Below, one piece after another: positions 9,071-17,431 of a stretch of DNA of 64,000 nt (position 1 is the stretch's first letter; each line of letters opens with the position of its first letter). The notes under the pieces were generated by a model that was not told the origin of the DNA, ran no database searches, and saw only the letters and a list, made by a program, of their open reading frames with translations. This DNA comes from an uncultured Paracoccaceae bacterium (GTDB lineage: Bacteria; Pseudomonadota; Alphaproteobacteria; Rhodobacterales; Rhodobacteraceae), in NCBI GenBank assembly GCA_947503765.1, contig CANNFA010000003.1, forward strand, positions 62,001-126,000. The letters are read 5' to 3'. The position numbers were made by a program, and so were the translations under genes.

Positions 9071-9781
9071 TCAGGCGGGAACGGGCAGGAGCGCGCGGTC
9101 CGCGGCGGCGGGCAGGGGTTCGATCTCTGCCCAGATCGGCAGGTGGTCCGAAGCCGAGCGTGCCGGCTGGCTTTCGATCACGCCGGCATCGCGCAGGTCC
9201 AGATCGCGGCTGAGCGCCACCCGGTCCAGCGCCGCGACGGGCCGCGCGGCGTGAAAGCTGCGGCCGGGCGAATGCACGCGGAACCGCTGGTCCAGCGCCT
9301 CCAGCCCGGCCTTGCCGCGCCATTCGTTGTAATCGCCCAGGATCGCCGTCGGCATTCCGTGATGGAACCGCTGCGCCAGCAGCGCCAGTTGCCGCCGCCG
9401 GTCGCCGCGCATCAGGCCCAGATGCACGCCGACGATGCGCAGCGCGCCCGCGATCTCGACCGCGACGGCGCCGCGCGGTTCGGTCCCCGGCAGCTCGATC
9501 CGCTGTGCTGCGGTGATGTCCAGCCCGCGCCGGACCAGCACCGCATTGCCGTGAAAGCCCAGCGACACCTCGTTCGGGGCCAGTTCGGCGGCCACGAAAT
9601 CGCTTTCGGCCTCCAGCATCCGGCGCGGCAGGGCGGCGGGACGCGCGCCAAGGCGCTTGTCGGCCTCCTGCAACACGACGATATCGGCGTCCAGATGGTT
9701 GATCACATGCAGGATGCGCGACGGATCGCGGCGGCGATCCAGCCCGATGCATTTGCGGATATTGTAGCTGGCGATGCGCAA
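9071..9781 (-). CDS. Endonuclease/exonuclease/phosphatase (EEP) family protein
   Basis: A 236-aa member of the Mg2+-dependent EEP fold, which includes DNase I, AP endonucleases and lipid phosphatases. Motifs in order: SYNIRKC at the N-terminus, IVVLQEAD (metal-binding Glu), GVHLGLMRGDRRRQ, the ILGDYNEW motif (catalytic Asp/Asn) and the terminal SDHLPIWAEI (catalytic His). All catalytic positions are present. No signal peptide, so it is probably cytoplasmic. The substrate is unknown; similar short Rhodobacterales proteins are usually annotated only to family level. It is divergent from the membrane protein at 9845 across 63 bp. Confidence 0.8.
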   Translation of the reverse strand: MRIASYNIRKCIGLDRRRDPSRILHVINHLDADIVVLQEADKRLGARPAALPRRMLEAESDFVAAELAPNEVSLGFHGNAVLVRRGLDITAAQRIELPGTEPRGAVAVEIAGALRIVGVHLGLMRGDRRRQLALLAQRFHHGMPTAILGDYNEWRGKAGLEALDQRFRVHSPGRSFHAARPVAALDRVALSRDLDLRDAGVIESQPARSASDHLPIWAEIEPLPAAADRALLPVPA

Positions 9782-9801
9782 GCGCAGCCCCCCCTCCCAT
9801 T

Positions 9802-9830
9802 TTGCAGGTTTGACCTGCGATGCGTATTAT
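9802..9830 (+). promoter_or_regulatory. Candidate promoter overlapping an inverted repeat
   Basis: TTGCAG (9802-9807) and TATTAT (9825-9830) are separated by 17 bp. The perfect inverted repeat GCAGGT-TTG-ACCTGC (9804-9818) covers the -35 and part of the spacer, as an operator would. The ATG of the rightward gene starts 15 bp after the -10, so its transcript would have almost no leader. This is prediction from sequence only. Confidence 0.4.
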
Positions 9831-9844
9831 CTAGGGTCTGTGCC

Positions 9845-10366
9845 ATGAGTTTGCAAAGACAGGGCATCGTCGTCACACTCGTCTGGATCACCCTGGCGGG
9901 GGCGGCGGTGGCCGCGCTGGTGTTCCAGCGCTGGGAACTGGCCTTCGTGGCGGCGGCGACCTTTGCCGCGTCGCTGATCCCCGCGGCGCTGGCGAAGCGG
10001 ATGAAGATACGCCTGCCGGTGTCGTTTTTGTCCTTCATGGTGGTGTTCATCTTCTACCTGTTCGAGGGCGACAAATACGCGGCCCCGCCCTGGGCGACGG
10101 CGTTCTTCGGCTGGTGCTTTGCGGTGGCGATCGGCACGATGTGGGAGATCTTCGAATTCGCGATGGACCAGACATTCGGCATGAACATGCAGAAATCGGG
10201 CCTGATGGACACGATGACCGACCTGATCGTGGACGTGATCGGCGGCGCGGTGGGGGCGTTTTCCGGGTTCCTGTACCTCAAGGGGCTGGAACGCGGCGGG
10301 CTGCTGGCGTTCCTGATCGCGGATTTCGTGGAAAAAAACCGGCGGCTGTTCCAGCGCAGAAAATGA
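9845..10366 (+). CDS. Small polytopic membrane protein, unknown function
   Basis: A 173-aa protein with about five membrane segments (roughly residues 8-28, 30-48, 58-74, 85-103, 125-147) and a basic C-terminus (KNRRLFQRRK). A conserved-looking polar block, WEIFEFAMDQTFG followed by DTMTDLIVDVIGG, with acidic and Trp residues near the membrane, resembles the core of DUF2238/VanZ-like membrane proteins; I do not recognise a specific function. The ATG at 9845 is chosen because it immediately precedes the first helix and follows a plausible promoter. It converges with selO; both stop codons lie inside a small palindrome (10363-10379). Confidence 0.7.
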   Translation: MSLQRQGIVVTLVWITLAGAAVAALVFQRWELAFVAAATFAASLIPAALAKRMKIRLPVSFLSFMVVFIFYLFEGDKYAAPPWATAFFGWCFAVAIGTMWEIFEFAMDQTFGMNMQKSGLMDTMTDLIVDVIGGAVGAFSGFLYLKGLERGGLLAFLIADFVEKNRRLFQRRK

Positions 10367-10375
10367 CGGGCGCCG

Positions 10376-11809
10376 TCATGTTCCGCAGAATGTCTGGCGT
10401 ACTTCCTCTTCGGGGGCGGGCGGCGCGGCATAGGCCGGATCGGCCAGATCGAAGGGCGTGGCAAGCACCTCGTTCAACTTGGAGAACGGCGCGTAATCAC
10501 CTTCCACGGCTGCGGAAATCACCTGTTCAACGCGATGGTTGCGCGGGATGACGGCGGGGTTGGTCCGCTCCATCAGGGCGCGCTGCTCCGGCCAGCCGGC
10601 GCCGTCCCGCGCCAGCCGTGCCTGCCAGTCGGGCGCCCAGCTTTCGAAGAAGTCCCGCTCGGGGAAGGCATCCGCCGCAGCTTCGCCTGACAAGGCACGG
10701 AACGTATTGGTGAAATCGCATTTCTGGATCGCCATGGCGGACAGCAGCCGGCCGATCAGGTCGGCATCGCCGTCCTCGGCGCTGGCAAGGCCGATCTTGG
10801 CGCGGAACAGGGTCAGCCAGGCATCGCCGTGAAGATCGGCAAAGCGGTGCACCGCCTCGGTCGCCCGCTCGATCGCCGCCTCCCGATCCGGTCCCATCAG
10901 CGGCAGCAGGCAGGTGGCGAATTGCGCCAGGTTCCAGACCGCGATTTCCGGTTGCCTGCCATAGGCATAGCGGCCCTGCTGGTCGATGGAACTGTACACC
11001 CGGTTCGGATGATAGGCATCCATGAAGGCGCAGGGGCCATAGTCGATCGTCTCGCCCGCGATCTGCGTGTTGTCGGTGTTCATCACCCCGTGGATGAAGC
11101 CCACGGCCATCCACTGCGCCACCAGCCGTGCCTGCCGGTTGATCACCGCGTCCAGAAGGCCGGCGGCATCCCGCGCCTCGGGGTAATGCCGGTCGATCAC
11201 GTATTGTGCCAGTTTTTCAATTGCTTCCGTATCGTTCCTCGCGGCGAAATACTGGAACGTGCCGACCCGCACATGGCTGGCCGCGATGCGGGTCAGCACG
11301 GCGCCGGGCAGCGCCGCGCCGCGCACGACCGTCTCGCCGGTCGACACCGCCGCCAGCGCGCGGGTGGTGGGGATGCCAAGCGCATGCATCGCCTCGGACA
11401 GGATGTACTCGCGCAGCACCGGGCCCATCCAGGCACGCCCGTCACCCATCCGCGAATAGGGCGTGGGGCCTGACCCTTTCAGTTGAAGATCGCGCCGTAA
11501 TCCGTTGGAATCGAGGACTTCTCCCAACAGAATTGCGCGCCCGTCACCCAATTGCGGGGAAAAGCCGCCAAACTGGTGCCCGGCATAGACCTGCGCCAGA
11601 GGATCGGCGCCGTCCGGCACCGTGTTCCCGGCCAGCGCGGCCACACCTTCGGGCGCGGCCAGCGCATCCGGGTCAAGCCCCAGATCGCGCGCAAGCGGCG
11701 CGTTCAGGGCGATCAGCGACGGGTCCGCGACCGGGGTGGGCGCAAGGCGCGCATAGAACCGCGCGGGCAGCCGGCCATAGCTGTTGTCGAAGGGGATATG
11801 CAGGGTCAT
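10376..11809 (-). CDS. selO: Protein adenylyltransferase SelO (YdiU/UPF0061)
   Basis: Pseudokinase-fold enzyme (477 aa) that transfers AMP from ATP to Ser/Thr/Tyr of target proteins, linked to the oxidative stress response. Family blocks seen: [18 protein letters not shown] near residue 80, [13 protein letters not shown], and the catalytic region [19 protein letters not shown]. The length fits bacterial SelO and the protein ends in RQTFCGT, so the C-terminal Cys that is selenocysteine in some relatives is present as Cys. A single gene, followed after a 10-bp gap by the convergent membrane protein gene. Confidence 0.93.
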   Translation of the reverse strand: MTLHIPFDNSYGRLPARFYARLAPTPVADPSLIALNAPLARDLGLDPDALAAPEGVAALAGNTVPDGADPLAQVYAGHQFGGFSPQLGDGRAILLGEVLDSNGLRRDLQLKGSGPTPYSRMGDGRAWMGPVLREYILSEAMHALGIPTTRALAAVSTGETVVRGAALPGAVLTRIAASHVRVGTFQYFAARNDTEAIEKLAQYVIDRHYPEARDAAGLLDAVINRQARLVAQWMAVGFIHGVMNTDNTQIAGETIDYGPCAFMDAYHPNRVYSSIDQQGRYAYGRQPEIAVWNLAQFATCLLPLMGPDREAAIERATEAVHRFADLHGDAWLTLFRAKIGLASAEDGDADLIGRLLSAMAIQKCDFTNTFRALSGEAAADAFPERDFFESWAPDWQARLARDGAGWPEQRALMERTNPAVIPRNHRVEQVISAAVEGDYAPFSKLNEVLATPFDLADPAYAAPPAPEEEVRQTFCGT

Positions 11810-11847
11810 GGGTCAGATGTAGGGCCAAGGCGGGCCGGCGGGAAGGG

Positions 11848-12297
11848 TCAGGCTCGCCAGGTCATCAGCGAAGTGTCGCCCCGCCGCCGAAAACCGCGCC
11901 GTTCATACAGGCGGGCGGCGCGCGCGTCTTCCGTCCGGGCCTCCAGATGTACCGCGCGCAACCCGGCGCGGGCCAGTTGCGGCAGCAGCGCGATCAGCAC
12001 TTCGGTGCCCATGCCGCGGCCGCGCACGTTCTCGCGGATGAAGAACTCGTCGATGAAACCGGCCATGCCCCCCATCCCGATCGACCAGCCGAAGGACACG
12101 GCGATATAGCCGACCGGCGCGCGGCGCAGGCCGATCAGCCAGATCGCCCCATGCGGAGAGCCCTGAAGGAGCGGCAACAGCGCCTCGCGCCGCGCGGCGC
12201 CGTCCTGTGCGATGCCGGCAAAGGCGTGGAAGGCGGCGACCAGCGGCAGCAGGCGGTCAAGATCGTCCTCGGCCGCAAGATGCAGGCGGGCGCTCAT
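11848..12297 (-). CDS. GNAT-family N-acetyltransferase
   Basis: A 149-aa single-domain acetyltransferase that would move an acetyl group from acetyl-CoA to an unknown amine. The acetyl-CoA-binding motif A is seen as FIRENVRGRGMGTEVL, with the expected R/Q-x-x-G-x-G/A pattern, followed by the motif B-like end ARAARLYERRGFRRRG. It lies between the nucleoside hydrolase (10-bp gap, same strand, upstream) and selO (38-bp gap), so the three may be co-transcribed. The substrate cannot be assigned. Confidence 0.8.
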   Translation of the reverse strand: MSARLHLAAEDDLDRLLPLVAAFHAFAGIAQDGAARREALLPLLQGSPHGAIWLIGLRRAPVGYIAVSFGWSIGMGGMAGFIDEFFIRENVRGRGMGTEVLIALLPQLARAGLRAVHLEARTEDARAARLYERRGFRRRGDTSLMTWRA

Positions 12298-12307
12298 GGC
12301 GGCGGGG

Positions 12308-13249
12308 TCACAACCGCGCCAGGCGGTCGGTCAGCAGGCGAAAGAAGCGGTCCGCGTCGACGCCGCCCATGAAGGTCGCGTTGGCGGGCCGGTCCGTCAC
12401 GCGCCACCAATCGGCGACGGTCATGCCGCGGGTCAGGTCCGATCCGGTCTCGATCTCGACATTGATGTGCCGGCCGGTGAACAGGTCCGGCTCCAGCAGG
12501 TAGGCGATCACGGTCGGATCGTGCAGCGGCGCGCCGTCATGGCCGTATTTCTCCATGTCGAACCGCTCGAAGAAATCGGTCCAGCCGGCGACGGTCTCGC
12601 CGATGCGGGTGCCGAGCGCGCGGAACGCCTCGATCCGAGGCCGTGTGGTCAACGCCTTGTGCGACACGTCCAGCGGCATGATCGTCAGCTTTATACCGGA
12701 TTTCATAACGATATCGGCAGCTTCCGGGTCGACATAGATGTTGAATTCGGCGGCGGGGGTGATGTTGCCCACCTCGAAATAGGCCCCGCCCATCAGCACG
12801 ATCTCGGGCACGCGTCCGGCGATGTCGGGCGCGCGGGTCAGCGCGGCGGCGATGTTGGTGAGCGGGCCGAGCGCGCAAAGCGTGACACTGCCCGACGGCG
12901 CGGCGCGCAGCGTGTCCACCAGGAAATCGACCGCATGCGCGTCCTGCAAGGGCATCGCGGGGTCGGGCAGGTCGGCCCCGTCGAGCCCGGTCTTGCCGTG
13001 GACATGCTCGGCCGTCACCAGCTTGCGCGACAGCGGCGCGTCGCATCCGGCGAAGACGGGGACATCAACCTTGCCGGCCAACTCGCAGATAACGCGGGCA
13101 TTCTTGGCGGTCAGGGCCAGCGGGACATTGCCGGCAACCGCGGTGATGCCCAGCACGTCGAGCGCGTCGGGGCTGGCGAGGGCCAGAAGGATCGCAACCG
13201 CGTCGTCCTGGCCGGGATCGGTGTCGATGATGATCTTGCGGCGGCTCAT
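12308..13249 (-). CDS. Inosine-uridine-type nucleoside hydrolase
   Basis: Calcium-dependent N-ribosyl hydrolase (313 aa) that cleaves ribonucleosides to base and ribose for salvage; cytoplasmic. The N-terminal Ca2+-binding signature DTDPGQDDAVAILLAL, the ALGPLTNIAAALTRAP block, VLMGGAYFEVGN and the second metal site HDPTVIAYLLEPDLF are all present, so it looks active. Base specificity (purine or pyrimidine) is not evident. It is followed by the GNAT gene 10 bp downstream. It lies 43 bp after the ferric-binding protein gene on the same strand but is functionally unrelated to it. Confidence 0.9.
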   Translation of the reverse strand: MSRRKIIIDTDPGQDDAVAILLALASPDALDVLGITAVAGNVPLALTAKNARVICELAGKVDVPVFAGCDAPLSRKLVTAEHVHGKTGLDGADLPDPAMPLQDAHAVDFLVDTLRAAPSGSVTLCALGPLTNIAAALTRAPDIAGRVPEIVLMGGAYFEVGNITPAAEFNIYVDPEAADIVMKSGIKLTIMPLDVSHKALTTRPRIEAFRALGTRIGETVAGWTDFFERFDMEKYGHDGAPLHDPTVIAYLLEPDLFTGRHINVEIETGSDLTRGMTVADWWRVTDRPANATFMGGVDADRFFRLLTDRLARL

Positions 13250-13292
13250 GGGCCGGACCCTGAGCCGCCGCGCGGGAATTGTAAAGACCGGC

Positions 13293-14288
13293 TCAGCCGT
13301 CGAAATTCACCTCTTCCATGATCCTCAGCGCGGCCGGACGCTCGCCGGCGACGGTGGTCAGGTCGATGTCGTCGGGCGTGAAGTCGCCCCAGCTTGCGAC
13401 CACGTCCGAAGGCTTTGCGCCGGGCAGGACCGGGTATTCGAAGTTTTCCTCGGCATAGATCGCCTGCGCCTCGGGGGAGACGAGGAATTCCATCAGCCGG
13501 ATCGCGTCATCCTCGTTCGGCGCGGCCCTGGTCAGCGCAATGCCCGACACGTTGACATGGGTGCCGCCGCCCTCGAAGACCGGGAAGGTGGTGCGCACCG
13601 CGTCGGCCCATTCCTTCTGTTCGGGATCGGCCTGCATCTTGCCCAGGTAATAGGTGTTGCCGAGGGCGATGTCGCATTCGCCCGCCCAGATCGCCTTGAT
13701 CTGCGCGCGGTCATTGCCCTGCGGCTTGCGCGCAAGGTTCTCGCGGACGCCGGCGGCCCAGTCCTTGGCCGCCTCTTCGCCGTGATGGGCGATCACCGCC
13801 GACAGCAGCGCGAGGTTGTAGTTATGCGTGCCCGAGCGGGTGCAGATGCGCCCTTCCCACTTGTCCGAGGCGAGATCCTCGTAGGTCGTCACCTCGCCGT
13901 CGGCGACGCGGTCGCGGCTGGCATAGACGATGCGCGCGCGGGTCGTCAGGCCGAACCAGCGATTGTCCGAATCGCGCAGCGCGGCGGGGATGGCGTCGGT
14001 CAGCACCTCGCTGTCCACCGGCTGCACCACATCGGCATCGACGATCTGCTTGAGGTTGGCGATGTCCACGGTCATCACCAGATCGGCGGGGGACCGGTCG
14101 CCCTCGGCCTTCAGCCGCTCGACGATGCCGCTGTCGATATAGGCGAGGTTCACCTCGATCCCGGTCTCGGCGGTGAAGGCGTCCATCACCGGCTCGATCA
14201 GCTCGGGCTGGCGGGTGGTGTAGACGTTCACGTCGGCCCAGGCCGGGGTGGCGGCAAGAGCGGTGGCGGCGAGAAGCAGTTTACGCAT
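13293..14288 (-). CDS. Ferric iron ABC transporter substrate-binding protein (FutA/FbpA-like)
   Basis: Periplasmic Fe3+-binding protein (331 aa). A cleavable signal peptide (MRKLLLAATALAATPAWA) precedes a type 2 periplasmic binding fold starting VNVYTTRQPELIEP. The iron-ligand tyrosines sit in the typical DIALGNTYYLGKM block, and LTTRARIVYASRD and GTHVNVSGIALT also match this family. AAGGAG precedes the ATG. No permease or ATPase gene lies beside it in this window, so those parts must be elsewhere. The upstream region carries a good promoter and two TGA-N9-TCA-like iron boxes, consistent with induction under iron starvation. Confidence 0.9.
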   Translation of the reverse strand: MRKLLLAATALAATPAWADVNVYTTRQPELIEPVMDAFTAETGIEVNLAYIDSGIVERLKAEGDRSPADLVMTVDIANLKQIVDADVVQPVDSEVLTDAIPAALRDSDNRWFGLTTRARIVYASRDRVADGEVTTYEDLASDKWEGRICTRSGTHNYNLALLSAVIAHHGEEAAKDWAAGVRENLARKPQGNDRAQIKAIWAGECDIALGNTYYLGKMQADPEQKEWADAVRTTFPVFEGGGTHVNVSGIALTRAAPNEDDAIRLMEFLVSPEAQAIYAEENFEYPVLPGAKPSDVVASWGDFTPDDIDLTTVAGERPAALRIMEEVNFDG

Positions 14289-14316
14289 GTGGCGTCTCCT
14301 TGTTGCGTTGCACTTC

Positions 14317-14364
14317 TCTTAATCCGACTCTTTTTATCAGGTCAATGGTTGATTGAAAGTGTCA
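14317..14364 (-). promoter_or_regulatory. Promoter with iron-responsive (IRO-like) boxes for the ferric-binding protein
   Basis: Read leftward, TTGACC (14345-14340) and TTAAGA (14322-14317) are separated by 17 bp. Directly upstream is TGACACTTTCAATCA (14364-14350), a perfect TGA-N9-TCA palindrome frame, the pattern described for the RirA-type IRO box in alphaproteobacteria. A second near-match, TGATAAAAAGAGTCG (14339-14325), lies inside the promoter spacer. A repressor on either site would block RNA polymerase. The regulator is not in the window. Confidence 0.55.
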
Positions 14365-14413
14365 GGTATCGGGAAGGGGGTGCGCCGATCACAAACCGGA
14401 GCACGAGCCGGCA

Positions 14414-14447
14414 GCCTGTGGATTTGCGTATTTGGAACGAGAAGAAG
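14414..14447 (+). repeat. Degenerate copy of the dispersed intergenic repeat
   Basis: The tail TATTTGGAACGAGAAGAAG closely matches the tail of the 33-bp repeat at 4176-4208, while its head (GCCTGTGGATTTGCG) has decayed. It sits just downstream of the mazG stop. Confidence 0.4.
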
Positions 14448-14453
14448 CCCCGG

Positions 14454-15260
14454 TCAGGATTTTTCGGCCGCCTTGGCCTCGTTCCAGAGGGCGTCCATTT
14501 CCGCGAGGCTCGATTGATCGGGGCGTTTGCCGCGTGCAGCCAGCGCGGCCTCGATATGCGCGAAACGGCGCGTGAACTTGGCGTTGGCGGCGCGCAGGGC
14601 CGCTTCGGGGTCGATGTCCAGGTGCCGCGCGAGGTTGGCCAGAACGAACAGCAGATCGCCGAATTCCTCGGTCCGCGCGGCGGGGTCGGCGGCGGTGTCG
14701 GCCTCGACCAGCTCGCGGGTCTCCTCGGCGATCTTGTCGAGAACCTGGGCCGTCTCGGGCCAGTCGAAGCCGACGCGGGCCGCGCGTTTCTGCAGCTTTA
14801 CCGCGCGCAAGAGGGCGGGCAGGCCGACCGCCACGTCGTCGAGCACACCGGCCGCGCCGCGCCGCGCCCGTTCGGCGGCTTTCACCGTTTCCCAGTCGCG
14901 GGTCTGCTGGTCGGCGGACTTGTCGCGGCTGTCCGCACCGAAGACATGCGGGTGGCGCGCGACCATCTTGTCCGACATGGCGTCTGCGACATCGTCGAAG
15001 GTGAACATCCCCGCCTCTTCGGCCATCTGCGCGTGAAAGACCGACTGAAACAGCAGATCGCCCAGCTCGCCCTTCAGCTCGTCCCAGGCGCGGCGCTCGA
15101 TGGCGTCGGCGACCTCGTAGGCTTCCTCGATCGTGTAGGGGGCGATGCTGGCGAAGGTCTGCTCGATGTCCCAGGGACAGCCCGTCTCGGGATCGCGCAG
15201 CCTGCGCATGATGCCGCGCAGCCGCGCCATGGCGTCCTGTTCCGTCTTGTCCTGCGCCAT
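14454..15260 (-). CDS. mazG: Nucleoside triphosphate pyrophosphohydrolase MazG
   Basis: House-cleaning enzyme (268 aa) that hydrolyses NTPs or dNTPs to NMP plus pyrophosphate. Two MazG domains are visible: the first with the N-terminal CPWDIEQTFASIAPYTIEE and the metal-binding EEAYEVADAIE ... ELKGELGDLLFQ, the second around ETRELVEADTAADPAARTEE and EFGDLLFVLANLARHL. RHPHVFG between them is also typical. It is divergent from the M20 amidohydrolase gene (66 bp apart). Length fits the family. Confidence 0.93.
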   Translation of the reverse strand: MAQDKTEQDAMARLRGIMRRLRDPETGCPWDIEQTFASIAPYTIEEAYEVADAIERRAWDELKGELGDLLFQSVFHAQMAEEAGMFTFDDVADAMSDKMVARHPHVFGADSRDKSADQQTRDWETVKAAERARRGAAGVLDDVAVGLPALLRAVKLQKRAARVGFDWPETAQVLDKIAEETRELVEADTAADPAARTEEFGDLLFVLANLARHLDIDPEAALRAANAKFTRRFAHIEAALAARGKRPDQSSLAEMDALWNEAKAAEKS

Positions 15261-15326
15261 TGTGGGCCTTTCCGCTTTCTGCGATCTTCGCCGCGGTTAT
15301 CAGGCCAAGGCCGGGGGAGAGTCCAC

Positions 15327-16517
15327 ATGCCCATCGTCAACCGCATCGGCGATTTCGCCGCCGACATGACCGCGTGGCGGCGGCACCTGCACCAAAACCC
15401 CGAACTGGAATTCGCCTGCCACGGCACCGCCGCCTTCGTCGCGGACAAGCTGCGCGCCTTCGGGGTGGACGAGGTGCACGAGGGGATCGCGGTCAGCGGC
15501 GTGGTCGGGATCATCGAGGGGCAGGGTCCGGGGCCGGTGATCGGGCTGCGCGCCGACATGGACGCGCTGCCGATGGACGAGGAGACGGGGCTCGACCATG
15601 CCAGCGCGGTGCCCGGCGCGATGCATGCCTGCGGCCATGACGGGCACACCGCGATGCTGCTGGGCGCGGCGCGCTACCTGGCGGAGACGCGCAATTTCGC
15701 GGGCCGCGTCGCGCTTATCTTTCAGCCCGCCGAGGAACAGGGCGGCGGCGCGGGCGTGATGGTGCGCGATGGCGTGCTGGACAGGTTCGACATCGGCCAG
15801 GTCTTTGCGATCCACACCGCGCCGCAATATCCCGAGGGCACGTTCCACACCGCGCCCGGCCCGCTGATGGCGGCGGTCGACGATTTCGAGGTGCGGCTGC
15901 GCGGCAAGGGCGGCCACGCGGCGCATCCCGACGAGGCCTGCGATCCGATCCCGGCGGCGCTGGCCATGGTGCAGGCGATGCAGACCGTGGTGTCGCGCAA
16001 CGCCGATCCGATGCAGGACATGGTAGTGTCGGTGACGCAGATCCATGCCGGCAGCGCCTTCAACGTGATCCCCGAAACGGCGTGGTTCGGCGGCACCTTG
16101 CGCAGCTTTGACGCGGGCGCGCGGCAGATGGCGCTGCGCCGCTTTGCCGAGATCGTGGACGGGCACGCCGCCGCCTATGGGCTTGCCGCCGAGCTGGAAC
16201 TGATCGAGGGCTATCCGCCCACCGTCAACGCAGAAGAGCCGGTGCGATTCGCGGCCCAGGTGGCCGCCGGGATCGTCGGCGCGGACCGTGTCGATACCGC
16301 GGCAACACCCGAGATGGGGGCCGAGGATTTCTCGTTCATGCTCGAGGCGCGGCCGGGCGCCTACCTGTTTCTCGGCCAGGGCGAGGGGCCGTCGGTGCAT
16401 CATCCGAAATTCGATTTCAACGACGCGGTGGCCCCGGTCGGCGCCTCTTATCTTGCGCGGCTGGTGGAGCTGGCGCAGCCCGCGGCGGCAGTGGATCCGG
16501 CGGGATCCGGGGCGTGA
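15327..16517 (+). CDS. M20 family amidohydrolase (hippurate hydrolase-like)
   Basis: Zinc-dependent N-acyl amino acid amidohydrolase/carboxypeptidase (396 aa), cytoplasmic. Metal-ligand motifs are complete: GLRADMDALP, HACGHDGHTAMLLGAA, the catalytic PAEEQGGGAGVMV, the dimerisation-domain GKGGHAAHPDEACDP and the C-terminal GAEDFSFML. The frame is open far upstream, but the ATG at 15327, with GGGGGAGAG before it, begins the family-like sequence; the longer frame would run antisense through mazG and the iron gene. The precise substrate (hippurate, N-acetyl amino acids or another) is unknown. Confidence 0.88.
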   Translation: MPIVNRIGDFAADMTAWRRHLHQNPELEFACHGTAAFVADKLRAFGVDEVHEGIAVSGVVGIIEGQGPGPVIGLRADMDALPMDEETGLDHASAVPGAMHACGHDGHTAMLLGAARYLAETRNFAGRVALIFQPAEEQGGGAGVMVRDGVLDRFDIGQVFAIHTAPQYPEGTFHTAPGPLMAAVDDFEVRLRGKGGHAAHPDEACDPIPAALAMVQAMQTVVSRNADPMQDMVVSVTQIHAGSAFNVIPETAWFGGTLRSFDAGARQMALRRFAEIVDGHAAAYGLAAELELIEGYPPTVNAEEPVRFAAQVAAGIVGADRVDTAATPEMGAEDFSFMLEARPGAYLFLGQGEGPSVHHPKFDFNDAVAPVGASYLARLVELAQPAAAVDPAGSGA

Positions 16518-16624
16518 CGGAGGCGCATCGACCGCGGGCGCGGCGGTGCCCGTGACGCGAACCGGCGGCCACCTGGCCAGCCCGAAAAATTGAACACGGC
16601 CCGTCAACCGCTATCTTGCAGGCG

Positions 16625-17077
16625 ATGAAACTCATCCTGATTCTCGCCGCATTCGCAGTTTTCGGCCTTCTGGCCTATATCCGACTTGCATCCAGCGATC
16701 CTGCGGACTGGCATGTCGACCCGATCGCCGCGCCCGATCCCGGTGCGGGCGGGGTGCTCATGAAACCCGGCCCCGACGCGCGCACATGGCCGGCCGAGCC
16801 GCGCGCATTGCTGGCCGCCTTCGACCGCATCGCCCTGGCCGCGCCGCGCACGATGCGGCTGGCCGGCAGCCCCGGCACCGGCCATGTCACCTACATCGCG
16901 CGCAGCAAGTGGTTGGGCTTTCCCGATTATGTCAGCGTCCGCGCCGTTCCGGCCGAGGGCGGCGCGCAGCTTGCGGTCTATTCGCGGCTGCGCTTCGGGC
17001 AGGGCGACATGGGCGTAAACGCCGCGCGGCTAGACCGGTGGCTGGGCGAGCTGGACCAGGCGCTGGCCGGGCAGTGA
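16625..17077 (+). CDS. DUF1499 family protein with N-terminal membrane anchor
   Basis: A 150-aa protein with an N-terminal hydrophobic segment (MKLILILAAFAVFGLLAYI), then a soluble domain resembling DUF1499: RTMRLAGSPGTGHVTYIARS, LGFPDYVSVRAVP and a C-terminal YSRLRFGQGDMGVN block followed by a short helix. Function unknown. A -35/-10 pair, TTGAAC (16590-16595) and TATCTT (16612-16617) with 16-bp spacing, lies so close to the ATG that the message may be leaderless. Its 3' end overlaps the opposing secreted-protein gene by 48 bp. Confidence 0.75.
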   Translation: MKLILILAAFAVFGLLAYIRLASSDPADWHVDPIAAPDPGAGGVLMKPGPDARTWPAEPRALLAAFDRIALAAPRTMRLAGSPGTGHVTYIARSKWLGFPDYVSVRAVPAEGGAQLAVYSRLRFGQGDMGVNAARLDRWLGELDQALAGQ

Positions 17078-17359
17078 TGCGCCGGGGCAGCCGTCCTGCA
17101 GCTTGCGCCACATCGCCAGGTTGTTGTTCACCGCCATCTCGCAGCGCGCCATCCAGGTGTTGCAACCGGCGGTGATGCACAGCGTCTCGCCCAGTTCCAT
17201 CCGCCCGCCGCGGCTGTCGGTGCAGAAATATTCCACCCCCGGCAGACCGGGATAGGCGCCCGCCGTCTCCTGCTCCGCGCCCGTATCCGCGTCCTGCGCG
17301 GCGGCGCCGGCCGGCAACAGGAGCGCGAGGATCAGGGTCCGGGTCAATGATCGGATCAT
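17030..17359 (-). CDS. Small secreted cysteine-containing protein, unknown function
   Basis: A 109-aa protein with a clear signal peptide ([22 protein letters not shown]) and a mature part containing five cysteines (near residues 46, 61, 65, 73, 90), probably paired as disulfides in the periplasm. No family is recognised. The signal peptide and the Cys pattern argue that it is a real gene despite the 48-bp tail-to-tail overlap with the DUF1499 gene. It is divergent from prfA, 72 bp away. Confidence 0.65.
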   Translation of the reverse strand: MIRSLTRTLILALLLPAGAAAQDADTGAEQETAGAYPGLPGVEYFCTDSRGGRMELGETLCITAGCNTWMARCEMAVNNNLAMWRKLQDGCPGASLPGQRLVQLAQPPV

Positions 17360-17431
17360 CCGCTGATCATAGCCGCGATCGCGCCGCCTGTCAGCCTTGA
17401 CGCTGCCCCCGCTTTCGGCAACACCCCGCCC

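Noticed and set aside
12822-16517. A 1231-codon rightward open frame
   Set aside because: Only the part from 15327 encodes a recognisable protein (M20 amidohydrolase); the rest runs antisense through the nucleoside hydrolase, iron-binding and mazG genes. Long open frames are common in such G+C-rich DNA.
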